A DNA stretch of 64,000 nucleotides, taken from the NCBI RefSeq assembly GCF_020700235.1, contig NZ_CP085301.1:3348001-3412000 (forward strand), given 5' to 3'. Shown here piece after piece: positions 36,189 through 46,800 of the stretch (position 1 is the first letter of the stretch; the number at the start of each line of letters is the position of its first letter). Under the pieces are notes generated by a model. It searched no databases. It had not been told where the DNA came from and was given only the letters and a program-made list of their open reading frames with translations. Source of the DNA: Haladaptatus pallidirubidus (GTDB lineage Archaea > Halobacteriota > Halobacteria > Halobacteriales > Haladaptataceae). The position numbers were made by a program, and so were the translations under genes.

Positions 36189-37238
36189 ATGGCGTTTGAT
36201 TTCGATTTCGAATTGCTGTGGGAACTAAGCGAAACGAGCGGTGCACCGGGGTACGAAGACCGAATCCGGAGCATCGTCCACCGAGAGTTGGAGGGCGAAG
36301 TGGACGAAATCCGCACCGACGCGATGGGCAACGTCGTCGGGACGCTGGAGGGAAAACGCGACTACGAGGTCGCCGTTCCGGCCCACATGGACGAAATCGG
36401 GTTCATGGTCACCCACGTGAACGAGGAGGGCTTTCTTTCGATTGACTCGCTGGGCGGGTGGGACTCCCGAATCCTCCGAGCACAGCGCGTTACGGTTCAC
36501 GCCGAGAACGAGGATTTGACCGGCGTCATCGGTTCGACGCCGCCGCACCTGCTGGACGAAGACGAGGACGAACAGGACGTTTCGGACGTGTACATCGACC
36601 TCGGTCTTCCCGTCGAAGAAGCGGAATCCCGCGTCTCCGTCGGCGACATCGTCACAATGGAGCAGACGACGACGCGAGTTGGCGACCACATCACCGGGAA
36701 GGCGCTGGATGACCGCGTCTGTCTCTTTGCGATGCTCGAAGCCGCGAAACGGATCGAAAATCCGGAGGCGACGATTCATTTCTGCGCCACGGTTCAGGAG
36801 GAAGTTGGTCTTCGCGGAGCGGAAGCGCTGGGCGTCGATATCGACCCCGACCTCGCCGTCGCGCTCGACGTGACGGTCGCAAACGACATTCCCGGCGTCA
36901 AATACGAGAAGGACTACGTCACTCGCCTCGGCGAGGGAACCGCCATCAAACTCAAAGACGGAAGCGTCGTCACGTCGCCGAAAGTTCACCGACGAATGCG
37001 CGACCTAGCCGAGCAACGGGACATCGCACATCAACTCGAAGTGCTTCCGTCCGGCGGCACCGACACCGCCGGATTTCAGAACACTCACGGTGCGAAGCCG
37101 GTCGGCGCGATTTCCATTCCGACTCGCTACCTGCACACCGTGACCGAGAGCGCCCACGGCGACGACATTTCGGCGACTATCGACCTGCTCACTGCATTCC
37201 TCGAAACTGAAACCGGCGAGCACGATTATTCGCTTTAG
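36189..37238 (+). CDS. M42-family aminopeptidase
   Basis: A cobalt/zinc aminopeptidase of the TET type, which forms large oligomers that trim peptides in the cytoplasm (349 residues). Metal and catalytic residues are in VAVPAHMDEIGFMVTHV (His), TGKALDDRVCLFAMLEA (Asp), CATVQEEVGLRGAEAL (Glu-Glu), AVALDVTVAND (Asp) and RYLHTVTESAHGDD (His). The ATG at 36189 is 27 bases after TTTATA (36160-36165), so the leaderless start is preferred over 36168. An 11-base copy of the cox-region repeat lies upstream at 36114-36124. Confidence 0.94.
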   Translation: MAFDFDFELLWELSETSGAPGYEDRIRSIVHRELEGEVDEIRTDAMGNVVGTLEGKRDYEVAVPAHMDEIGFMVTHVNEEGFLSIDSLGGWDSRILRAQRVTVHAENEDLTGVIGSTPPHLLDEDEDEQDVSDVYIDLGLPVEEAESRVSVGDIVTMEQTTTRVGDHITGKALDDRVCLFAMLEAAKRIENPEATIHFCATVQEEVGLRGAEALGVDIDPDLAVALDVTVANDIPGVKYEKDYVTRLGEGTAIKLKDGSVVTSPKVHRRMRDLAEQRDIAHQLEVLPSGGTDTAGFQNTHGAKPVGAISIPTRYLHTVTESAHGDDISATIDLLTAFLETETGEHDYSL

Positions 37239-37603
37239 TCTCGACTATCTTTTAGCAACGCATCGACGAGCAAAGTGAGTCGATTCGATCGACAGGCTGG
37301 TGACACGACCGCGAGAAAGCAGTGGACGACACGGCGACAGAAATCGGAATGGACACGATCTCCGGACACAGCAATCAACACAACCGCTAGCGCCCGGCTC
37401 ATCCTCCACGAACGAGAAGCGGCAGCGACGAATGAGCGGACTCGACTCGGACTGAGAGGAGCACCGAGGTTTTGGTTCAGATTTTTCCAGGGAGGTAGGT
37501 CGAATCCGGCGTCACAATGGCGCCAGATTCGGCTCCCGACCGCAGAAAAAGGTGGCGGTGGCAAACCAAAGTATTCAGTACCCACCGGTGCCAACCCTCG
37601 TGC
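37239..37603. other. 365-base gene-free region
   Basis: Between the M42 peptidase and the halocyanin gene. Open frames on both strands here are low in acidic residues and Arg/Ser-rich, unlike real haloarchaeal proteins. I see no tRNA, known RNA or strong repeat. A promoter for the halocyanin gene must lie in the last 60 bases, where a weak AAAGTATTC is visible. Confidence 0.5.
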
Positions 37604-38266
37604 ATGACAGATGGGGAAGCGGACGAATTAGTCACCCGACGCGGATTTCTCCTCGGTTCTGCGGGCGTCGCGGCTGCCGGCGCGGCCGGAACGGCCGCGG
37701 CGCAGGATGGTACGACCACCAGCGGCGGGACGACTACCGGTGGAGAGGGAACCACGACCGGCGGTGGCAACGGCACCTCCGGCGGAGAGGGAACGACCAC
37801 CAGCGGCGAAGGCGGCGGCGGTGGCGGCGGTTCGGAGACGGTTACCGTCGGACCGGGCGGCGAGCTCGTTTTCGAACCAGCCGAGCTCCAGATTTCGCCG
37901 GGCACCACCGTCGAGTGGGTCTGGGAATCCGACACCCACAACGTGATTCCCACCAGCCAACCCGACGGGGCCGGCTGGGAAGGAAGCGGCAGCGAGAGCG
38001 AAACCTTCGACACGGGCCACACCTACAGTCACACCTTCGACACCGAAGGCTCCTACGAGTACGTGTGCATCCCCCACGAAAGCGCCGGTATGGCCGGCAC
38101 CATCACGGTCGGTGGCAGTGAGGGCGGCGGTGAGTCGGCCGGTCCAGCGATTCCCGAAAGCGCGAAAACGCTCGGCGTCGCAACCTCCGGCGCGATGGTA
38201 TTCACCCTCGGACTGGCGTACTTCTTCATGAAGTTCGGCGGCGACTACGGCGAGTTCGACGAGTAA
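37604..38266 (+). CDS. Halocyanin-type blue copper protein with Tat signal
   Basis: A 220-residue exported electron carrier. The Tat signal TRRGFLLGSAGVAAAG (about 12-27) exports it folded. A Gly/Thr/Ser-rich linker (about 40-75) precedes the cupredoxin domain with copper ligands His in SDTHNVIP and Cys-His-Met in VCIPHESAGM. A C-terminal helix (about 190-210, LGVATSGAMVFTLGLAYFFM) anchors it on the outside of the membrane. Halocyanin is a likely electron donor to the oxidase or acceptor from the bc complex encoded in this window. The ATG at 37604 begins directly before the Tat motif. Confidence 0.93.
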   Translation: MTDGEADELVTRRGFLLGSAGVAAAGAAGTAAAQDGTTTSGGTTTGGEGTTTGGGNGTSGGEGTTTSGEGGGGGGGSETVTVGPGGELVFEPAELQISPGTTVEWVWESDTHNVIPTSQPDGAGWEGSGSESETFDTGHTYSHTFDTEGSYEYVCIPHESAGMAGTITVGGSEGGGESAGPAIPESAKTLGVATSGAMVFTLGLAYFFMKFGGDYGEFDE

Positions 38267-38839
38267 CTACCCCTTTTCCGGCGTATCGAAGTCGTGGAAC
38301 GCCCGCCCCTTTTCCACGCTCAAAATATCTAGCGCGGCGGCCGCTCCTCCGCCCACCGAAATGGCGGCTTGGATTTTGTCCGCGCGCGCCGTCCACCCGG
38401 CGGCGTAGGCGTTTTCCACCGTCGTTGCGTTGTCCACGTCGGTTTTCACGGTTCCGTCGTCGTCTAACTCACAGCCCACTGCTTCGGCCACCTGCCGAGC
38501 GCGGCCGGTCGTGAACACGACGTATTTGGCGTCGTATTCGTTGGATTCGTCGGATTCGTTGGATTTCGCCGTAATCGTGAATCCATTGTCCGCCTTCTCG
38601 ACACCGGTTACTTCCTCGCCCTGCTTTCGTTCTGCACCTTGTTCATCGACCTGTTCGCGCGCGATTTCCATGTATTCGCTGCCGCCGATGCTTTTGATAC
38701 CCAGGTAGTTCCACAGATGAGCGGCGTGCATCGCGGTGTCGTCCGTATCGAAGACGGTCGTATCGAGGCCGTTTTTCGCCGTGAACAGTGCCGCGCTCAA
38801 TCCGGCGGGGCCGCCGCCGATGATAGCTACGTCTGGCAT
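38267..38839 (-). CDS. FAD-dependent pyridine nucleotide oxidoreductase, short type
   Basis: A 190-residue flavoprotein of the thioredoxin-reductase-like group. The start PDVAIIGGGPAGLSAALFTA is the FAD-binding Rossmann motif, and the end AYAAGWTARADKIQAAISVG with GGGAAAALDIL is the second FAD motif. The usual middle NAD(P) domain is missing, and no CxxC redox pair is seen, so it is not a thioredoxin reductase. The substrate is unknown. Its stop touches that of the halocyanin gene; the two converge. Confidence 0.85.
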   Translation of the reverse strand: MPDVAIIGGGPAGLSAALFTAKNGLDTTVFDTDDTAMHAAHLWNYLGIKSIGGSEYMEIAREQVDEQGAERKQGEEVTGVEKADNGFTITAKSNESDESNEYDAKYVVFTTGRARQVAEAVGCELDDDGTVKTDVDNATTVENAYAAGWTARADKIQAAISVGGGAAAALDILSVEKGRAFHDFDTPEKG

Positions 38840-38876
38840 GCGCTATCTGATAGCGCACTATCCGGTATAAATCTCG

Positions 38877-39350
38877 TCACTCCAGCAGTTCCTTCGTCTT
38901 TTCGTGGCGATACCGGAACATTGGTTCGAACCCGACCTTGGCGAGCGGACTTCCCGTTTCGCCGAGCGCCGGAAACTGGTACGTTACTTTGTCGCGCACG
39001 AGCGTCTTTCCGTCTCCCGCGTAGAACTGATGGGTGTGCGTCCACTTCGGAAACGGGCCGTCGCTCATTTCGTCTTCGAACATCGCGGATCCGTTTTCCT
39101 CTTCCCGTCGTACAATCGTCGAAATCCATCGCTGGCGCGGCCCGACGCCGAACGGTCGAAGCGACAGACGAATTTGCGTTCCCGTCTCCAACACGTCCGG
39201 ATTCGGGTCGCCGTTCGGCCCTTTTACGCCCTCAACGCGGAGGTTCATCCACTCGGGGGTGAGCGCTTCCAATCCACCGGTACTGGAGTAAAACTCCCAC
39301 ACCGCATCGAACGGCGCGTCGACCCAGACCGCTCGCTGGTACGTTGCCAT
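38877..39350 (-). CDS. SRPBCC-fold lipid/ligand-binding protein
   Basis: A 157-residue protein of the SRPBCC (START-like) superfamily, which binds lipids or small hydrophobic molecules. Family features are the start YQRAVWVDAPFDAVWEFYSS with TGGLEALTP, the strand PRQRWISTIVRREEENGSAM and the end FRYRHEKTKELLE. No signal peptide. The ATG at 39350 is chosen because the upstream extension is basic and atypical. Divergent from the GNAT gene, with 85 bases between the starts. Confidence 0.87.
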   Translation of the reverse strand: MATYQRAVWVDAPFDAVWEFYSSTGGLEALTPEWMNLRVEGVKGPNGDPNPDVLETGTQIRLSLRPFGVGPRQRWISTIVRREEENGSAMFEDEMSDGPFPKWTHTHQFYAGDGKTLVRDKVTYQFPALGETGSPLAKVGFEPMFRYRHEKTKELLE

Positions 39351-39435
39351 TGTCCGATTTTCTCGTGCTAGCGTTAAGATTCTTCTGCGCAACCAGTGAG
39401 ACGGTTTATTTTGCTTCGAAACGGACGTCGAGACG

Positions 39436-40101
39436 ATGACGACCATTCGTCTCGCGGAGGCAGACGACGCCTCGCAAATTGCGACCATCTACGCTCCCGT
39501 CGTCGACGATACGATCATCTCGTTCGAGACGACTCCACCCGACGACGAGGAGATGGCGAACAGGATTCGAAAGACGCTCCCGAAATACCCGTGGATCGTT
39601 TGCGAACTAGAAAACGAAATTCTCGGCTATGCCTACGCGGCGAGTCATCGCACCCGCGATGCCTACCAGTGGTCGGTGGACGTATCGGTGTACGTCCACG
39701 AGAACCATCGTCGCTCCGGCATCGGGAGCGGACTGTACGAATCGTTGTTCGAACTCCTTCGAGCGCAGGGGTTTTACAACGCTTACGCCGGAATCGCGCT
39801 TCCAAATCCGACCAGCGTCGGCCTCCATGAATCGCTGGGATTCGAACCGGTCGGGGTGTACGAAGCTGTCGGCCACAAACACGGTGCGTGGCACGACGTC
39901 GGGTGGTGGCATCTCCGACTCGATACTCCCGCGGACAGTTCTAAATCACCTGCATCGAGCGATCCACCGGGATTACCGGAATCGTCGGAACCTCCTGAAC
40001 TACCGAAACAGCCGAAGCCACCAAAACCGCTGTCGGCACTCGCAGCCGAGGAGATTGACGACGGAATAGAACGCGGATTGAATTCGATGCGGATTTCGTG
40101 A
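39436..40101 (+). CDS. GNAT acetyltransferase with proline-rich tail
   Basis: A 221-residue acetyltransferase. Residues 1-168 are a phosphinothricin-acetyltransferase-like GNAT domain: IRLAEADDASQIATIYAPVV, the acetyl-CoA-binding loop HENHRRSGIGSGLYESLFEL (about 94-113), and NPTSVGLHESLGFEPVG (about 126-142). It probably acetylates an amino group. The C-terminal 50 residues are an unusual Pro/Ser-rich stretch (PPGLPESSEPPELPKQPKPP) not typical of the family, then an acidic helix. Confidence 0.88.
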   Translation: MTTIRLAEADDASQIATIYAPVVDDTIISFETTPPDDEEMANRIRKTLPKYPWIVCELENEILGYAYAASHRTRDAYQWSVDVSVYVHENHRRSGIGSGLYESLFELLRAQGFYNAYAGIALPNPTSVGLHESLGFEPVGVYEAVGHKHGAWHDVGWWHLRLDTPADSSKSPASSDPPGLPESSEPPELPKQPKPPKPLSALAAEEIDDGIERGLNSMRIS

Positions 40102-40107
40102 ATCGAT

Positions 40108-40536
40108 TTATTTGAGACGCTCCTGAAGAAACGATGGATGCGCCGCGGAAACCCCGTTAATGGAGAGAATCTCGTTGCTGATAACGTCGCCCACCGCGCC
40201 GCCGTTCGGCGCACGAACTTCCGCCATCAGCATGTGGTCACCGCTGCACGTGTAGAGTGTTTCGATGTCCGACAGTTCTTTGAGCGCCCGCGTCGCTTCC
40301 ACGTATCGTTCGCTTTCCACGTCGATTCCGACGAGCGCGATACTCTGACTCGAAAGCTTCTTTGGGTCGATTTCCGCCGAGTAGCCGACGATGACGCCAT
40401 CGTCTTCTAACTTCTCGATATACTTTCGAACCGTCGGTTTCGAAACGCCAGCACGGTTCGCGATTTCGGAGTACGATGCCTGTGCATCGCTTTCTAACAC
40501 CCGAAGGATTCGATCTTCTGTCGATTCAGTACTCAT
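40108..40536 (-). CDS. Lrp/AsnC-family regulator
   Basis: A 142-residue transcription factor. The N-terminal winged helix has RILRVLESDAQASYSEIANR and GVSKPTVRKYIEKLEDDGVI; the C-terminal half is the RAM/ACT-like domain that binds amino acids and makes octamers (ALVGIDVESERYVEATRALK; DVISNEILSINGVSAAHPSF). It follows porAB on the same strand with a 104-base gap, so control of pyruvate metabolism is possible but unproven. The ATG at 40536 begins the family. Confidence 0.92.
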   Translation of the reverse strand: MSTESTEDRILRVLESDAQASYSEIANRAGVSKPTVRKYIEKLEDDGVIVGYSAEIDPKKLSSQSIALVGIDVESERYVEATRALKELSDIETLYTCSGDHMLMAEVRAPNGGAVGDVISNEILSINGVSAAHPSFLQERLK

Positions 40537-40640
40537 GTTATCGGTGTGTTTCACTCACAGGAAAAAATACCTTGCGAAGTGGAAAACACATTGTCAGCTG
40601 CGAAAAGGTTGGTCAAATCGGCGGAAGCGGTGAAACGAGA

Positions 40641-41576
40641 TTACTTGTGGCGGTCGAGCAGGTCGTAGCTTCGTTCCCACTCGTAATCGTCGTCGAAGTA
40701 CCGTTCCGCGAGCGGCGTTTCCGGCATATCGCCGGTTGCCTGCTTTTCTTCCTGGTAGGACGGCCGGTCATCGTCGATGTAGAATCGACCGGTGAGCACT
40801 TTGCCCTCGTACAGCGAATCTTCCGCTTCGTGCATCGCTTCGGCCGCCTCACGTCGGTCGTGAACGTCGAAGTCGTAGTCGTCGCTGTCCTGCACGTCGA
40901 TGTACGGGACGTACTGCTTTGCGTCCTTGTTCCACGTCGGACACTGCGTCAGGAAGTCAACGTGTGCGAACCCGTCGTGTTCCATCGCTTCCGCGAGGAT
41001 TTCCTTCGCCTGATTCGGGTTGACCGCCGCGGTTCGGGCGACGTAGCTCGCGCCCGAGGTGAGCGCGAGCGACAGTGGCCGAATCGGACTTTTCGCACTG
41101 CCGTGCGGTTGCGTCTTCGATTTGTGTCCCTTCGGCGACGTGGGCGAGGTCTGCCCCTTCGTTAGGCCGAAGATTTCGTTGTCGAAGACGATGTAGGTCA
41201 TATCGTGGTTCTCGCGGGCGGTGTGCATGAAGTGGTTGCCACCGATGCCGTACCCGTCACCGTCACCGCCTGCGGCGATGACTTCGAGGTCAGGGTTGGC
41301 GAGTTTGGCCGCGCGTGCGACCGGCAGGGAACGCCCGTGAATCGAGTGGAAACCGTAACTTTGGAAGTAGCTGGACAGCTTTCCGGAACAGCCGATACCC
41401 GTGACGAGAAGCGTCTCGTCCGGCGTTCGACCGACCTCCGGCATTGCCTGTTTCAGCGCCTTTAGGACGCCGAAATCACCACAGCCTGGACACCACGTCG
41501 CTTGTGGTTCGAGGCTGGGCGTGAATTCGTTCACGTCGATGTCTCGTTCTTCGTCGATTGCGTTGAATACACTCAT
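40641..41576 (-). CDS. porB: Pyruvate:ferredoxin oxidoreductase, beta subunit
   Basis: ThDP-binding subunit (311 residues) of a two-subunit 2-oxoacid:ferredoxin oxidoreductase. Iron-sulfur and ThDP features are QATWCPGCGDFGVLKALKQA, TGIGCSGKLSSYFQSYGFH, and AAGGDGDGYGIGGNHFMHT with DNEIFGLTKGQTSPTSPKG. The length matches haloarchaeal PorB rather than the shorter KorB, but 2-oxoglutarate cannot be excluded from sequence alone. It starts one base after porA stops (TGAAATG), as one operon. Confidence 0.93.
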   Translation of the reverse strand: MSVFNAIDEERDIDVNEFTPSLEPQATWCPGCGDFGVLKALKQAMPEVGRTPDETLLVTGIGCSGKLSSYFQSYGFHSIHGRSLPVARAAKLANPDLEVIAAGGDGDGYGIGGNHFMHTARENHDMTYIVFDNEIFGLTKGQTSPTSPKGHKSKTQPHGSAKSPIRPLSLALTSGASYVARTAAVNPNQAKEILAEAMEHDGFAHVDFLTQCPTWNKDAKQYVPYIDVQDSDDYDFDVHDRREAAEAMHEAEDSLYEGKVLTGRFYIDDDRPSYQEEKQATGDMPETPLAERYFDDDYEWERSYDLLDRHK

Positions 41577-41577
41577 T

Positions 41578-43467
41578 TCAGTCACCCGTTGCGGACTCTA
41601 TCCGCGTGTTGTACGTCGGCTCAGCACCGTCGTCGAGCCGTGCCTCGAAACCGTCCACGATTTCGGCGGGCTCGAACGGGTTGCCGTCGTATTTCAGTAG
41701 GCTGTACAGTTTGTCGCCGTGGCGACCTGTTTCTCCCTGGATGTGCCGACGGAACTGTGCCGTGGAGTTCATCTCGACGACCAGCGCCTCGTCCACGTCT
41801 TCGAGGAATGAATTGACTTCATTCGTCGCGAACGGAAGCATGTTGCTGACGTTCATGGCCTTGACCGAGTGACCGTCGTCGTTCAGCACGTCCACGGCTT
41901 CTTCGACGGCACCTTTCATGCTCCCGAAGCTGAGGATGGCGTAGTCGGCATTCTCGTCGCCGTACACCGTCTGGTAGGACCCGTCCATCGCGTCCAGTTC
42001 GTCGCTGATGGCGTCGAGTTTGGACATCCGACGGTTCATCTGCGCGATGCGGTTGTCCGCGTCTTCGCTGATGTGTCCGGCCTCGTTGTGTTCGTTACCG
42101 GAGGCGAGGTAGTTGCCGCCCTTCTGTCCTGGCAGGGAGCGTGGGCTGACACCGTCTTCGCCGTCGTAGCGGTAGCGCTTGAATCGACCGGCGAGACGCT
42201 CTCCGTTCTCGATATCCTCCTCGGTGACGACCTTTCCGATGTCCGGGTTCGGGTCGCGGTCGAAGACGGATTCCGGAACCGTTTCGTGGCCACCGGAGAG
42301 CTTCTGATCGTAGAGGACGATGGTTGGTATGTGGTAGTTGTAGGCGATTTCGAACGCCTTTCGCGTCTGAATGTACGATTCGCGCGCGTCACCCGGTGCG
42401 AAGACGACGCGGTTCGAGTCGCCCTGGCTCGTGTACAGGACGTGCTCTAAGTCGCCCTGTTCCGGCTTGGTAGGCATTCCCGTCGAACCACCCGCTCGCA
42501 TCGATTCGACGAGCACTATCGGCGTTTCGGTCATCTCGGCGAGACCGAGTGGTTCGGACATCAGCGCGAATCCACCGCCGGACGACCCGCTCATCGCCTT
42601 CGCGCCCGCGTGGCTCGCACCGATTGCGAGCGCGGCGGCGGCGATTTCGTCCTCGACCTGCTCGGAGATTCCGCCGAGGTCGGGGAGATGTTGGGTCATG
42701 ATGGTGAACACGTCGGTCCACGGTGTCATCGGGTATCCGGCGATGAACCGGCATCCTTCGTCAATGGCACCGTATGCGATACCGTGACTGCCGGAAATGA
42801 GCACGGGTTCTTCTTCGTGCTCGCTCTCGGGAACAGTCACGCCGACGTCGGTGTCGTAGTTCTCCTTTACGTCCTCGTAGGATTCGCGGAGAATTTCGAG
42901 ATTGGGTTCGAGGATTTTTTCCGGCATTGCGTTGGTCATCAACTCCTCGACCACGTCGAGGTCGAGGTCGATGATGGCGCAGGTCGCGCCGATACCGGCC
43001 GTGTTCCGCATGATTTCACGACCGTACTCCTTAGCCAGACCGCGAAGGTCTAAGTCGAAGACGTGCCAGTCGTTCTCCTCGACGCGTTCCTCGAAGTTCG
43101 GAACGTCGTCCGTGTCGAGCAGTCCGGAGTCGTAGATGATGACACCGCCCTCGCGGAGTTCGTCCAAGTTCTCCGTCAGGGGTTTGATCTCCTCGTTACC
43201 GTAGTAGGCTTCTTCCTGTGGGTTTCGAGCGAAACTGTCACCCAGTGCGAGGAGGAAGTTGTAGTTGTCCCCTCGTGATTTTACTTCTTCGTCCGACGCG
43301 CGAATCTCCACGTACGTGTGGCCACCGCGGATGCGCGACGGATAGTGTCGATGCGTGAATACGTCCAGCCCCGACCGCATCAGGGCTTTTGCGAAGTTCT
43401 GGCTCGTCGAGTCGATTCCGTCCCCGGAACCCCCTGCGATTCGCCAGATTAGTTCGTCATCCGTCAT
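41578..43467 (-). CDS. porA: Pyruvate:ferredoxin oxidoreductase, alpha-gamma fused subunit
   Basis: A 629-residue subunit in which the gamma domain (about 1-190: WRIAGGSGDGIDSTSQNFAK; HRHYPSRIRGGHTYVEIR) is fused in front of the alpha domain (about 215-629: GSHGIAYGAIDEGCRFIAGY with PMTPWT; SGSSGGGFALMSEPLGLAEM). With PorB it oxidises pyruvate to acetyl-CoA and reduces ferredoxin, replacing the NAD-linked dehydrogenase in haloarchaea. No separate delta (ferredoxin) subunit is present. The length agrees with haloarchaeal PorA. Upstream lies an A+T-rich, gene-free stretch. Confidence 0.95.
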   Translation of the reverse strand: MTDDELIWRIAGGSGDGIDSTSQNFAKALMRSGLDVFTHRHYPSRIRGGHTYVEIRASDEEVKSRGDNYNFLLALGDSFARNPQEEAYYGNEEIKPLTENLDELREGGVIIYDSGLLDTDDVPNFEERVEENDWHVFDLDLRGLAKEYGREIMRNTAGIGATCAIIDLDLDVVEELMTNAMPEKILEPNLEILRESYEDVKENYDTDVGVTVPESEHEEEPVLISGSHGIAYGAIDEGCRFIAGYPMTPWTDVFTIMTQHLPDLGGISEQVEDEIAAAALAIGASHAGAKAMSGSSGGGFALMSEPLGLAEMTETPIVLVESMRAGGSTGMPTKPEQGDLEHVLYTSQGDSNRVVFAPGDARESYIQTRKAFEIAYNYHIPTIVLYDQKLSGGHETVPESVFDRDPNPDIGKVVTEEDIENGERLAGRFKRYRYDGEDGVSPRSLPGQKGGNYLASGNEHNEAGHISEDADNRIAQMNRRMSKLDAISDELDAMDGSYQTVYGDENADYAILSFGSMKGAVEEAVDVLNDDGHSVKAMNVSNMLPFATNEVNSFLEDVDEALVVEMNSTAQFRRHIQGETGRHGDKLYSLLKYDGNPFEPAEIVDGFEARLDDGAEPTYNTRIESATGD

Positions 43468-43841
43468 AAGTGTAGCTCCTGGCCTCCCTGGCCTAGTGTT
43501 TATTCGTAGTGACGCAAGGGGGTAAAGCCTTTGCCATAGATTAGCAAGGAACTATTGTGATAGATGGCGTCTGGCGGCTGGTTTCGGGAGTTTGGCTGAA
43601 GAATAGTAACTACTAATACTTATTCGATATATTAAATATAGGTAATGTATTAATATGTATTCTAAATCAATAATTCTATAGAACTGTCTTCGTTTTTGTG
43701 TAGTTAACGTCCAGCGTTTCCGGCTTTTCATCCGTACTTCCGTTTTTGTACCGAGCGGTAGATTGAAGCAGTGGTCGTATATTTTTAACCGACTTATCAG
43801 ATAACTTTTTAAAGTAGAGAGAGACAAAACCTGCTAAACCC
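43468..43841. other. 374-base A+T-rich gene-free region
   Basis: The 43590-43690 part is strongly A+T-rich, well above the neighbouring porA. A TATA element TTTTTAAAG (about 43806-43814) lies 31 bases before the ATG of the PKD gene. A short open frame on the reverse strand (43552-43827) has no haloarchaeal bias and is rejected. No tRNA or integrase was found. Confidence 0.6.
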
Positions 43842-46800
43842 ATGAACCGAGCCGTTGCTAGCATACTTGTATTCCTCCTCATTACATCGCTCGTTCCTCC
43901 GACGACGGCGGCGAACGAATCGCCGCTTGCAGACGCTGGACTTGACCAAACTGTTACCCGAGGCGCAACTGTACTGCTCAACGCGCAGGGCTCTTACGAC
44001 CCCGACGGAGAAATCGAACGATACAAATGGTCGATAACGACGCCAGATGGGACGACGACGGTCCCCGATTGTGAAACTTGCCCACGAACACGGTTTCGAC
44101 CGAACTCGGTCGGTACTTACACGGTTTCTCTAACCGCGACTGACGAAGACGGAGCAAGCAGTCACGACACACTGTATGTCTCCGTTTCACCCGGCGAAAA
44201 GCCGGAAGTCACCGTTTCCGGGGCACAAGAACCTCGTGTCGGTGAGGAGTCGATATACTCCGCCAACATCCGCACCGGTGCCACACGCTTAGACCGCATC
44301 GTCTGGTCAGTTGACGGCGAAAAGGTCGAAGCACGTTCGCTATCGAACGTCGACTCCGCTGATACGATTTCTCAAACGTTTGCGAGTACTGGTTTACGGA
44401 CAATCACCGCGACGGTGACCGATACGGATGGTCAAACAGCATCCGATACGTTCGACGTTTCGGTGCAACCTGCTCGAAACGCTCCAGCCGAAAATACACT
44501 TGCAGACCAGTACTCTCCGACGGTTACAGGAGATGACCTCGTCACCGGTTCTTCACCGCTTCGCAGAACCTACAGTTTGCGGTCGTCAGCGAGTTCGAGT
44601 CAAGTACGCTCTATCAGCTGGGTTGGAGATTCAAGCACCCTCGGAAGCGGACGGACAGTGACGACGAACTGGAAACCCGGCGATCACACACTCTACGCCA
44701 TCGTTACGTACGCCGATGACTCCCGTAACGTTGCCCGATTTTCCGATGGATCGACCACGGTCATAGCCGACCCGAAACCGGCGGTCGAGCTGTTGTCTTT
44801 CGACAGCCACACTTCCGTCTCTGGCAGTGTAATCGCAACTGACCGATATGAGAATTTACGCTCGATAACCGTCCGACTTGATGGGACGGCTATCGGCCGC
44901 TTACAGATGGACGGAACTCCCGGAGAGATGCAACGACGACAAGTGTCGTCGTTCGATTACTCTGATTTCGACTCCGGTGAAACGTACACGCTAACCGTCA
45001 CTGCGGTTGATGCTCGTGGGCAAACAAGTGTATTGGAACGAGAGATTACGCCGACGAAGGAACCGGAAATCATCGAGTCAGGGTTCGTCAATGACCCAGT
45101 GGATTCATACCACGAGCGGATTGATCCCGAACGATACACAGCACATCATGTGCTGAAAATCGATTTGAATGGGGTTGATCCGAATGATGTGGAAGTGAAA
45201 CCTGGAAGATTAGATAATTTCGCGCAGAAAGTCCATCAGGACAAAAAACTCAAAGAGGAGATGTTACATTTAAACACTTATTGGAGAGCTCAAGAACCAG
45301 GAAATTATATTATAAATCAGAAATTATTATTTAACGATAAAAATTATGAGAGAGCTATTGAGAGTGAGAAAATATATTCAAACCTCCGAGTAGAACCTAG
45401 TCCACCAGAACTTCGAGTGGATGTAATAAATGATGGAACAACCGGCCATTTAAAGTCGAAATGGGGTATTGTCGTTGACGCAAGCGATTCTTTTGATCCA
45501 GATGGAACCAAGCTCAAATATACATGGCAGAAAGGTGCAAATCCAATTTCTCCAGATAACAAGACTGGAAAGTTTAGATCTGTCAAGTTTGCTAGGCTAG
45601 TAATTGAGGACAAATATGAACTAAAATCGTCAAAAGAATTTAACTATTTGAAAGAATATATTCCAGGAATAAATAATGTGGAAGTTCTGTCAGAAGGCCC
45701 ATACAAACCAAACGATACGGTACGTCTTCGAGTCACTACAAATGGATATAGATTTGCGAAGAATACCTATCACAACCAGTTTGAGTTGGGAATGACACCA
45801 GTAGGTGCGAAAGGAAACATCGTTGAATGGGATGAAATAATAACACAAAGACTAGAAAATGGAACTCATGCTGATGATCCGAGAATATATAAGGGAATTA
45901 TTGATTTCGAAGCATCTGAATTAGCGAACACGGTAGAGAATCCAAAAATACGCGTATATAACAAGAAAAAGATAGCAACGTACGAAGAAGCATTGATACC
46001 TGATTTAGAGATATATCGACAGTACGGAACGATTTGGACGAATATCTCTATCAAAGACACGAAGTACAGAGTAGAACGACCGACGTACGATTGGGCGCGT
46101 GCCACGTCAGAGGCAGAACGCGACCGTTATCTCGCAGATGGGTACTCGGTCGTGGATACGGAGCGCGACGGATTCGAATACACGCTCGAAGAGCGCGTCA
46201 AAGTTCGAGATGCACAGTACGAAATCAAATCGAAGACGTTCCCGACGAAGCTCCAACACTCCGCATTTCTCCAAACTCATTCAGATTGGTGGTCCGGAGG
46301 GCGCGAAAGCGAGAAGCAGACACGAACCAGAACCGAACAGGAGTGGCGAGATTCGAAAACCGGCGACGGAACGTTCCTCGGAGAGACTCGACGCGTAGAA
46401 ACAGAGCCAGCGCGGTATCAAACCCAGAAGCAGTACGCATACGAGTACGATGTCGAAAAAACGCGGACGAGAACGGTGACGAAGACAAAAGAAGTCGAAG
46501 TGACTAAAACGGACACGAAGTACGTCATGAAATGCGGATTCGAGGGAATCTGTTTCGAAGTTCCGAAAACCTATACGTACACGACGACTGTCGAAAGAAC
46601 GTACACGACGACAGAGGAGTACACCTACACGGTTACTCGAACGGCGACGTATTGGGCGCCTCAAAAACTCGGATGGGATCACTGGTCTACCGGTAAGCAG
46701 AAACAAGTGAAAATCAGTAATGCCGAATACAAGACTCAGTATCTATACGAGTATCAAGAAGAGTACACGGATGTCGTTCGCACATACGAAGTGAAAACCC

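Noticed and set aside
37235..37594. A 119-codon reverse-strand frame in the gap before halocyanin
   Set aside because: It has few acidic residues, many Arg, Ser and Pro, no start signal, and no resemblance to a haloarchaeal protein.
43552..43827. A reverse-strand frame in the A+T-rich spacer
   Set aside because: Its Arg/Leu/Tyr/Ser composition comes from A+T-rich sequence; no promoter or ribosome binding site fits.
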